NCBI GenBank assembly: GCA_027064785.1
Contig: JAMOPE010000464.1
Coordinates: 1-5,058 of the forward strand
DNA from: Geobacteraceae bacterium
GTDB lineage: Bacteria > Desulfobacterota > Desulfuromonadia > Desulfuromonadales > Geopsychrobacteraceae
Length of the DNA stretch: 5,058 bases
Direction of reading: 5' to 3'
Shown piece after piece: positions 1 through 4,564 of the stretch. A model generated the notes under the pieces. The model had not been told where the DNA came from. It was given only the letters and a program-made list of their open reading frames with translations, and searched no databases. Position 1 is the stretch's first letter; each line of letters opens with the position of its first letter. The translations under genes and the position numbers were made by a program.

Positions 1-2
1 TC

Positions 3-335
3 TTCTCTTCGGGGGTGACGCTGGCACTGGAATCGGCGAACCGGGCGGCTAAAACCCTGATTCGTCAGTTTAACGGTGAACAGCTCGACTGGGATAAAGA
101 ATATACCGACTACATGTCTCTGGGTGTTGAGGCTTTCAGAACTTATGTCAACGCCTGGTACGATAACAAACTGCCGACAATTTTCTTTTCTGATACCCAG
201 CCGGAGAGTTTAAAAAAACAGATCTGCTCCGTGTTAGCGGGTTACGTTTGGGATGCCGATAATCCCTGCGTCCGTGAACATGCCCGGGCGGTGAAAAATA
301 TGGCGGCAGCCTGCGCCATTATGGCGAAGAAATAA
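3..335 (+). CDS. C-terminal part of an FAD-dependent oxidoreductase, tryptophan-halogenase-like family (5' end outside window)
   Basis: The reading frame is open from the left edge (first full codon at 3) to the TAA at 333-335, giving about 110 residues. A GTG at 15 is not the true start, because the frame continues upstream as FSSGVTLALESA. The F-S-S-G-V motif followed by a small-residue helix is typical of the flavin-contacting segment near the C-terminal third of tryptophan-halogenase-like and geranylgeranyl-reductase-like FAD enzymes, usually preceded by a GDA motif that lies outside the window. The rest also fits that family: a WD..Y.DYM helix, FRTYVNAWYDNKLPTIFF and a late SVLAGYVWDADNP segment. 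Such proteins bind FAD with an N-terminal Rossmann fold, not visible here. Many relatives annotated as halogenases lack proven halogenating activity, and the diagnostic WxWxIP and lysine motifs are outside the window, so the substrate cannot be stated. The gene converges on the lyase-like gene, with 28 bases between the stop codons. Family call fairly secure; activity unknown. Confidence 0.75.
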   Translation, partial: FSSGVTLALESANRAAKTLIRQFNGEQLDWDKEYTDYMSLGVEAFRTYVNAWYDNKLPTIFFSDTQPESLKKQICSVLAGYVWDADNPCVREHARAVKNMAAACAIMAKK

Positions 336-351
336 CGTTGATTCCCTGAAA

Positions 352-388
352 GGGGTACAGCCGCTAAATAACCTCAGGGCTGTATCCC
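352..388. terminator. Possible hairpin at the convergent gene ends
   Basis: An imperfect inverted repeat pairs 352-362 (GGGGTACAGCC) with 378-388 (GGCTGTATCCC). This gives an 11-bp stem with one G-T mismatch (a G-U wobble in RNA from one strand) and a loop of 15 bases. It lies between the two convergent genes and overlaps the last codons and TAG stop (364-366) of the leftward gene. There is no clear T-run on either side, so it is not a textbook intrinsic terminator. It could be a weak bidirectional terminator or an mRNA 3'-end stabiliser. A second tiny stem (CCCT at 344-347 with AGGG at 351-354) overlaps its left arm. Confidence 0.3.
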
Positions 389-1572
389 TCATGTTCCAGG
401 CGCAATAAAATTTCCTGAATGTGCTCCTGATCACTGGTTTCAAGATCAAGCAACACTTCGGCTCTCCCCAAGGGTAACGATGATTTATGCCGGTCGTGGC
501 TGATCTGGAAGATATTGGTTTTCAGCTCCCCAAGGATCTGCGTCAGATGCGCCAATGCTCCGGGCATATCGGTCATTTCCAGCCGCAGTTTTAAATAGTG
601 CCCGGCGGCGAGGATTCCCTGTTCGATGACCCGCGCCATATTCTGAATTTCCAGATTTCCACCCGATAAAAGACAGACAGTATTCCCCATGTGACGGGTT
701 TTCAGCCCATCGAGTAATGCGGCAAGACCGACGGCTCCCGCCCCTTCAACGACCAGCTTACTATTTTCCATTAGACCGACAACTGCCCGGGCGATCTCTT
801 CCTCTTCAACGGTGATAATGTCGTCAACATATTTTTCGATCAGCGGGAAGGATGTTTCATCAATCTGGTTGATGGCGATCTCTCTGGCAAAGGTATGGCA
901 GCGGGTTGCCAGTCGCTTCGGCTTACCATTACGGCGAGCCAGTGTGGCACTGGGAACTCCGGCTGCTTCAACACCGATAATTCTGACGCCAGGTTTTAAT
1001 GCTTTGACGGCCGTTGCAACTCCGGCAATCAGGCATCCCCGGCCGATGGGAATTAGCAGGGTATCAAGCTCAGGAAGATCGGCAAGGATTTCAAGCCCGA
1101 TAGTTCCGTGCCCTGCCAGCACCAGTTCTTCACTGCTGGGGACAACATAGAGCAGCTCTTTTTCTTCTGCCAGTTTATGGGCATGTTTTTCTGCTTCGGC
1201 CTGATCGAGGCCGTAAAGTTCAACGGTCGCTTTATGCTCACGCGGAAACAGCTCGCGGGCGAGGGGTGTCCCGGTCGGCATAATAATGTGGCAGGGAACG
1301 TTCAGGTGCGCTGCTGCACCGGACAATCCTTTTGCATAATTGCCGATGGATGCGGTGATCACACCCTTGGCGAGTTGCTGTGGTGGTCGTTGCGACAGGT
1401 CGTTGTAGATTCCGCGGATTTTGAATGCACCGGTATATTGAAGATTTTCACATTTGAAATAGATCGGGGTTTCGAGCTGCCTGGAATACGTGGGGGAGTG
1501 GATCAGTTCGGTGTGACGGATAATCCCCGTCAGGTTTGAGGCAGCGGTTTCAATCTGTTGCCGTGTTAACAT
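364..1572 (-). CDS. Threonine ammonia-lyase-like PLP protein (fold type II) with C-terminal ACT domain and atypical active-site motifs
   Basis: This 402-residue protein has the length and layout of single-ACT threonine dehydratases, cytosolic PLP enzymes that deaminate threonine to 2-oxobutanoate for isoleucine synthesis or catabolism. The PLP domain is about residues 5-320: the Schiff-base lysine is K51 in TGAFKIRG, the SxGN loop is SIGNYAKG (75-82), the phosphate loop region is PIGRGCL (175-181), and the cofactor-ring serine sits in LLSGGN (301-306). The ACT domain (about 326-402) has the DMPGAL turn and ISHDR. Several normally near-invariant positions differ: GGGGL is GRGCL, SAGNHAQG is SIGNYAKG, S-F-K is A-F-K, and the usual ADGIAV is AREIAI (229-234). 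I checked these by translating the minus strand. The start ATG (1572-1570) has GGAGG five bases upstream (1582-1578 on the minus strand), so it is firm. It is monocistronic and divergent from rsmE. It may be an IlvA/TdcB paralogue with altered substrate or reduced activity; ilvA is not assigned for that reason. Confidence 0.85.
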   Translation of the reverse strand: MLTRQQIETAASNLTGIIRHTELIHSPTYSRQLETPIYFKCENLQYTGAFKIRGIYNDLSQRPPQQLAKGVITASIGNYAKGLSGAAAHLNVPCHIIMPTGTPLARELFPREHKATVELYGLDQAEAEKHAHKLAEEKELLYVVPSSEELVLAGHGTIGLEILADLPELDTLLIPIGRGCLIAGVATAVKALKPGVRIIGVEAAGVPSATLARRNGKPKRLATRCHTFAREIAINQIDETSFPLIEKYVDDIITVEEEEIARAVVGLMENSKLVVEGAGAVGLAALLDGLKTRHMGNTVCLLSGGNLEIQNMARVIEQGILAAGHYLKLRLEMTDMPGALAHLTQILGELKTNIFQISHDRHKSSLPLGRAEVLLDLETSDQEHIQEILLRLEHEGYSPEVI

Positions 1573-1631
1573 GTCTTCCTCCGTTTTCAGGTTGTCGCTG
1601 AGTCAGGTTGAAGGTCGAAAAAAGAAAGTCT

Positions 1632-1637
1632 ATCATA
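1632..1637 (-). promoter_or_regulatory. Possible -10 element for the lyase-like gene
   Basis: The minus strand reads TATGAT here, five of six matches to the sigma-70 -10 consensus TATAAT. It lies about 60 bases upstream of the ATG and would give a leader of roughly 50 bases containing the good ribosome-binding site. No good -35 hexamer is seen at 16-18 bases upstream (the minus strand reads AAGTAG at a 17-base spacer), so the call is weak. It partly overlaps the TATCA arm of the TATCA-N9-TGATA inverted repeat, which could be an operator. Confidence 0.3.
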
Positions 1638-1676
1638 AAATCACTGATATTTCGCTACTTACGCGCGGTGGAGATC

Positions 1677-1685
1677 TGATATGAT
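1677..1685 (+). promoter_or_regulatory. Possible extended -10 promoter for the rsmE cluster
   Basis: TGATATGAT contains TATGAT (1680-1685, five of six to TATAAT) preceded by TG with one base between, the extended -10 arrangement that can work without a strong -35. The region at the expected -35 (about 1657-1662, ACTTAC) is poor. Transcription would begin near 1692, giving a leader of about 47 bases before the rsmE ATG. Confidence 0.4.
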
Positions 1686-1704
1686 CCCCATTTTAAATAT
1701 CTTC

Positions 1705-1741
1705 GGGAGGATGGAACAATTATTTCGTCGCTATTTCCATG
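1705..1741 (+). promoter_or_regulatory. Unusual rsmE initiation region: displaced GGGAGG and an inverted repeat across the start codon
   Basis: The only strong Shine-Dalgarno-like sequence before rsmE is GGGAGG at 1705-1710, 28 bases ahead of the ATG at 1739 and far outside the usual 5-10 base spacing. Nothing purine-rich lies directly before the ATG. The sequence ATGGAA (1711-1716), directly after GGGAGG, is perfectly complementary to TTCCAT (1735-1740), which includes the first two bases of the start codon. The stem is 6 bp with an 18-base loop. In-frame codons from 1697 to the ATG include no ATG, GTG or TTG, and the frame is closed by TAA at 1694-1696, so no better upstream start exists. 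Folding could hide the start; this is inference from complementarity only. Confidence 0.4.
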
Positions 1742-2449
1742 AATATCATTCTCTTACAGGACGCTGATTTTGTCTCAGCCGAACGGGTTCAATTGACGGG
1801 TCGGCGGCTTGAGCACGTTTGCAAGGTTCATCGTGCTGTGGTTGGGGATGAATTGCGGGTTGGCAAAGTCAATGGGTTGATGGGGCGAGGGACAATCCTC
1901 TCTTTGACCGATCAGCAACTGGAGCTGGATATTTTTCTTGATCAGCCTCCACCTGCTCCATCGCCAATCACTTTGTTGCTGGCACTTCCACGACCAAAAA
2001 TGTTGAAACGGGTGTTGCAAAGTGTCAGCTCACTGGGGGTGAAGCAGATTTATCTTCTCAACAGCTATCGGGTTGATAAAAGTTTCTGGGGAAGTCCGCT
2101 GTTGGAAGAGGAAAAATTGCAGGAACAGCTGTTGCTGGGATTGGAACAGGCGCGTGATACTATCGTTCCACAGGTGACCTTATGTCCCCGGTTTAAGCCT
2201 TTTGTTGAAGATGAGCTGCCGGGTATTACTGCGGGGAGTGTTGCTTATGTCGCCCATCCCGGAGTAGAGATGGTCTGCCCCCATGCGCTTGATCAGAAGA
2301 TCACCCTGGCGATTGGCCCGGAAGGGGGATTTATCCCTTACGAGATTGAAAAACTGCAGGGATGCGGGTTTATCCCTGTCAGTCTGGGGGAGCGTATTTT
2401 GCGCGTTGAAACGGCGGTACCTGTGTTACTCTCCCGGCTCCATTTGTAA
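1739..2449 (+). CDS. rsmE: 16S rRNA (uracil-1498-N3)-methyltransferase family protein, RsmE-like
   Basis: The 236-residue protein matches the length of RsmE, a SPOUT-class (trefoil-knot) enzyme that uses S-adenosylmethionine to methylate N3 of U1498 in helix 44 of 16S rRNA. An N-terminal PUA-like RNA-binding part (about 1-70) includes LTGRRLEHVCKVHRAVVGDELRV split across residues 19-41. The catalytic part (about 75-236) carries ALPRPKM (82-88), LGLEQARDT (133-141), the cofactor-loop GPEGGF (193-198) and the C-terminal LGERILRVETA knot motif (216-226). The last two are diagnostic of RsmE. The middle differs from the E. coli-type protein: the usual KxxELGV...ERS stretch is SSLGVKQIYLLNSYR, with VDKSFW following, marking a divergent subfamily, so the exact target base is inferred. 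The MNIILL beginning fits this subfamily and supports the ATG at 1739 despite poor ribosome-binding sequence. First gene of a rightward cluster that also contains rsgA, another small-subunit factor. Confidence 0.88.
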   Translation: MNIILLQDADFVSAERVQLTGRRLEHVCKVHRAVVGDELRVGKVNGLMGRGTILSLTDQQLELDIFLDQPPPAPSPITLLLALPRPKMLKRVLQSVSSLGVKQIYLLNSYRVDKSFWGSPLLEEEKLQEQLLLGLEQARDTIVPQVTLCPRFKPFVEDELPGITAGSVAYVAHPGVEMVCPHALDQKITLAIGPEGGFIPYEIEKLQGCGFIPVSLGERILRVETAVPVLLSRLHL

Positions 2450-2468
2450 CGCGGTTGTGACATAGCTC

Positions 2469-2485
2469 TCCCTCGGGAAGAGGGA
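2469..2485 (+). terminator. Short hairpin between rsmE and the transporter gene
   Basis: TCCCTC (2469-2474) and GAGGGA (2480-2485) form a perfect 6-bp stem around the 5-base loop GGGAA. It is followed by ATAATATT, not a T-run, so full termination is unlikely. Lying in the 54-base gap between co-oriented genes, it more plausibly attenuates read-through or protects an mRNA end. It ends 18 bases before the transporter ATG and could affect its translation. Confidence 0.3.
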
Positions 2486-2503
2486 ATAATATTGGAAATT
2501 TGA

Positions 2504-3412
2504 ATGGTTAAGATGGAAAAAAAGAAGTTTGGAATTTATCTGTTATTGATTTTACCGCCGCTATTCTGGGCGGGAAATGCGGTGCTGGCGCGTGGTGTTG
2601 CCGACCTGATTCCACCGGTCGCAATGTCTTTCTGGCGCTGGGCTCTGGCGTTGCTGATCCTCCTTCCATTTACCTGGAAGCAGACCCGCCGTGATTGGCC
2701 TGAGATTCGTCAACACTGGAAAATTATATTCCTGCTCGGATTGCTGGGAATTGCTTCATTTAATACCCTACTTTACGCTGCCGCCCATAGTACGACGGCA
2801 ATCAATATTGCCCTGACCCAGTCGGTCATGCCGGTCATTATTGTTGTGATCAGTTTTCTGTTGTTTCGGGACCGGATAACGCCTCTGCAGTTTTTTGCAA
2901 TTGGACTGTGTACTGTCGGCGCCGGACATATTGTCATCCGTGGTGATCTGCAACGGTTGCTGCAACTCGAATTTGTCCGGGGCGATCTGTTTATGTTGCT
3001 GGCGGTGTCCCTCTACGGTCTTTATTCGGTGCTGTTACGGAAACGTCCCGATATTGCACCGATGAGTTTTCTGACGACCACTTTTGCTGTCGGTGTTGTC
3101 CTGCTGCTGCCCCTCTACTTGTGGGAGTATCAGACGGCACCGTCACTGCACCTGACACAGCCGGTCGTTCTCAGCCTCCTCTATGTTGCTTTTTGTCCTT
3201 CAATTCTGGCATATCTGTTTTGGAATCGCGGGATTCACGAAATCGGTGCTAATCAGGCGGGTTTGTATATTAATCTGATCCCGCTGTTCGCATCGTTACT
3301 GGCGGTTATTTTTCTCGGGGAACGTTTTCAAGGGTACCATATTGTCGGGATTGTCCTGATTGCCAGTGGGCTGCTGATGTTTAATCTGCTGTCACTGCGG
3401 ATGAAGAGGTAG
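2504..3412 (+). CDS. EamA-family (drug/metabolite transporter superfamily) inner-membrane permease
   Basis: The 302-residue, very hydrophobic protein has the usual size of ten-helix DMT transporters made of two tandem EamA repeats. Approximate membrane segments are 9-28, 36-57, 72-91, 98-121, 127-145, 158-178, 187-206, 219-239, 249-271 and 277-297. Repeat one begins with the typical FWAGN (21-25) and ends near GAGHIVIRGD (139-148). Repeat two ends with GANQAGLYINLIPLF (248-262), an LGE motif (271-273) and the final helix. A short basic N-terminus (MVKMEKKK) fits a cytoplasmic end. Family members mostly export amino acids or other small metabolites by proton exchange; nothing here identifies the substrate. 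The ATG at 2504 is preferred because GGAA lies about 7 bases upstream; an ATG at 2513 is the alternative and would remove only three residues. Its stop is 3 bases before rsgA, so the two are almost certainly co-transcribed and translationally coupled. Confidence 0.92.
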   Translation: MVKMEKKKFGIYLLLILPPLFWAGNAVLARGVADLIPPVAMSFWRWALALLILLPFTWKQTRRDWPEIRQHWKIIFLLGLLGIASFNTLLYAAAHSTTAINIALTQSVMPVIIVVISFLLFRDRITPLQFFAIGLCTVGAGHIVIRGDLQRLLQLEFVRGDLFMLLAVSLYGLYSVLLRKRPDIAPMSFLTTTFAVGVVLLLPLYLWEYQTAPSLHLTQPVVLSLLYVAFCPSILAYLFWNRGIHEIGANQAGLYINLIPLFASLLAVIFLGERFQGYHIVGIVLIASGLLMFNLLSLRMKR

Positions 3413-3415
3413 AGA

Positions 3416-4426
3416 ATGATGATGATTCCTGAAGAGTGGGGCTGGTCACCATATTTTGCCGAAGCGTTTAAGCCGTGGGAGAAGTCGGGTTATCAGGCGG
3501 CACGGGTGATTCGCGGTGAGAAAAATTACTTCCGGGTTTATTGTCCGGCGGGTGATTTGACCGTCCGCTTTGCCGGAAAAATTCGCCACAATGCTATCGA
3601 CCGGGCCGGGTTACCGGTGGTCGGAGACTGGGTTGTGGTAGAACCACAGCCGGGTGAGCGGGGAATTATCCATGCCTTGCTGCCACGGAAAAGTTCATTT
3701 TCACGGAACCTTCCCGGTCACCGCAAAAGCCGGGGGAAGCAGCGCCTTGAACAGCAGGTGATCGCTGCAAATATCGATTTGATCTTTATTGTCAGTGGAC
3801 TTGACCGTGATTTTAATCTGCGTCGGATTGAGCGCTACCTGACGCTGGTGGGGAGCAGTGGTGCTGATGCAGTCATTTTGCTGAACAAGACCGATCTGTG
3901 TGAAGATCCTGCTGAGTGCAAGGCTCAGGTCGAAGAGATTGCCGAATCAGTTCCGGTTCATCTGTGTATGGCACGAGATACCGATCAGCTTGAATTCATC
4001 TTCCGCTATGTGGAACAGGGAAAGACCATTGCTTTACTTGGGTCTTCCGGAGTTGGAAAATCGACAATCCTCAACGGTTTGCTCGGTGAGCAGCGGCAGA
4101 AGGTTGCCGAAGTGAGTCATTCTGATGGCAAAGGCCGCCACACCACGACCCATCGGGAATTGTTTCTCCTCCCCGAGGGTGGGATTGTGATGGATAATCC
4201 CGGAATGCGCGAACTGCACCTGTGGGGCGGTGAAGACGATCTGCTTGAATCTTTCAACGATATTGAAGAGTTGGCACTGCAGTGTAAATTCAGCGATTGT
4301 CGCCATCAGACCGAGCCGGGATGTGCTGTGACGGCCGCACTTGCGGCAGGGGCCCTCAAGCAAGAGCGGTTGTCGAGTTACCGGAAGCTTAAAGATGAAC
4401 TTGTCAGTTTGACGCGACGCAGGTAA
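3416..4426 (+). CDS. rsgA: Small ribosomal subunit biogenesis GTPase RsgA (YjeQ/EngC)
   Basis: The 336-residue protein is a complete RsgA, a circularly permuted GTPase that binds the maturing 30S subunit near the decoding centre, checks late assembly and releases factors such as RbfA after GTP hydrolysis. Domains in order are an N-terminal OB-fold (about 30-105, with VVGDWVVV at 68-75), a permuted G domain with G4 NKTD (157-160) ahead of G1 GSSGVGKST (209-217), G2 HTTTH (242-246) and G3 DNPG (260-263), and a C-terminal zinc-binding helical domain with C290, C295, H297 and C303 in CKFSDCRH...EPGC. All key residues are present. The start is a run of three ATG codons (3416, 3419, 3422); GAGG at 3406-3409 is six bases from the first, which is chosen. 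It follows the transporter gene after 3 bases, and its ribosome-binding site overlaps the transporter's last codons, implying coupling. RsmE acts on the same 30S region, a sensible partner. Identification is firm. Confidence 0.97.
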   Translation: MMMIPEEWGWSPYFAEAFKPWEKSGYQAARVIRGEKNYFRVYCPAGDLTVRFAGKIRHNAIDRAGLPVVGDWVVVEPQPGERGIIHALLPRKSSFSRNLPGHRKSRGKQRLEQQVIAANIDLIFIVSGLDRDFNLRRIERYLTLVGSSGADAVILLNKTDLCEDPAECKAQVEEIAESVPVHLCMARDTDQLEFIFRYVEQGKTIALLGSSGVGKSTILNGLLGEQRQKVAEVSHSDGKGRHTTTHRELFLLPEGGIVMDNPGMRELHLWGGEDDLLESFNDIEELALQCKFSDCRHQTEPGCAVTAALAAGALKQERLSSYRKLKDELVSLTRRR

Positions 4427-4561
4427 TTAATTTAGCCCAGCCCTTGATATTTTCTTTGGAACTGGTTGATAATTAGTCAGACGCCTTGTATCTATTCGGG
4501 CTCCTGCCAAAATTAATTTATCTTTTTTGGTACGTGTTCCAGCTCTCTTGGGGGATTTATC
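4427..4561. other. Intergenic region between rsgA and the sensor gene
   Basis: This AT-rich stretch of 135 bases holds a candidate promoter (4444-4473) and the ribosome-binding site of the next gene. A 10-base direct repeat, AATTAATTTA, occurs at 4425-4434 (starting in the rsgA stop codon) and again at 4511-4520, 86 bases apart. A weak inverted repeat pairs CCAAAA (4507-4512) with TTTTGG (4525-4530) around a 12-base loop. No strong intrinsic terminator for the rsgA cluster is seen, and no known riboswitch was recognised. Confidence 0.5.
4444..4473 (+). promoter_or_regulatory. Candidate sigma-70 promoter of the sensor gene
   Basis: TTGATA (4444-4449, five of six to TTGACA) is followed after 18 bases by GATAAT (4468-4473, five of six to TATAAT). 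Initiation would be near 4480, leaving a leader of about 80 bases before the TTG start. A second TTGATA at 4466-4471 overlaps the -10; combined with TATCTA at 4489-4494 (17-base spacer) it gives a weaker alternative. This is the best sigma-70 match I found in the window, and it supports separate transcription of the downstream gene. Confidence 0.5.
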
Positions 4562-4564
4562 TTG
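4550..4564 (+). promoter_or_regulatory. Ribosome-binding site that decides a TTG start
   Basis: GGGGGA at 4550-4555 lies six bases before TTG at 4562-4564. Upstream in this frame, from the TAA at 4514-4516, there is no ATG, GTG or TTG, so the TTG is the first possible start. The residues that follow form a good signal peptide, which supports it further. Confidence 0.75.

Larger units (their letters stand above)
1573..1738. other. Divergent intergenic control region between the lyase-like gene and rsmE
   Basis: These 166 bases hold no convincing protein gene. From left to right they contain the GGAGG ribosome-binding site of the leftward gene (1578-1582), a short palindrome CTGAGTCAG (1598-1606), a purine-rich A-tract (about 1617-1628), an inverted pair TATCA (1631-1635) and TGATA (1645-1649), a possible -10 box for each direction, and GGGAGG (1705-1710) ahead of rsmE. 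TGATAT recurs at 1645-1650 and 1677-1682, 32 bases apart (about three helical turns). That spacing could suit a dimeric regulator but may be chance in AT-rich DNA. Confidence 0.6.

Noticed and set aside
234..449. Minus-strand 71-codon open frame across the convergent gene ends
   Set aside because: It overlaps the flavoenzyme tail and the 3' end of the lyase-like gene in another frame, with no recognisable protein features.
812..1150. Open frame of 112 codons on the plus strand inside the lyase-like gene
   Set aside because: Also antisense to the real gene, serine/proline-rich with no family resemblance; explained as a shadow frame.
1108..1539. Open frame of 143 codons on the plus strand inside the lyase-like gene
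   Set aside because: It is antisense to a clear, full-length PLP-enzyme gene, has cysteine-rich low-plausibility composition, no recognisable domain and no ribosome-binding site. It is a shadow of the opposite strand's codon bias.
4034..4363. Open frame of 109 codons on the minus strand inside rsgA
   Set aside because: It overlaps the P-loop and zinc-finger coding region of rsgA, where every conserved residue is accounted for in the plus frame. No initiation signals.
4458..4471. Possible sigma-54 promoter (GG element near TTTGGAACTGG)
   Set aside because: The required GC at the -12 position is missing (TA is found), so the -24/-12 pattern is not met.
4507..4530. CCAAAA...TTTTGG as an intrinsic terminator
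   Set aside because: The stem is AT-rich and weak, and its T-run forms part of the arm rather than following a GC-rich stem.
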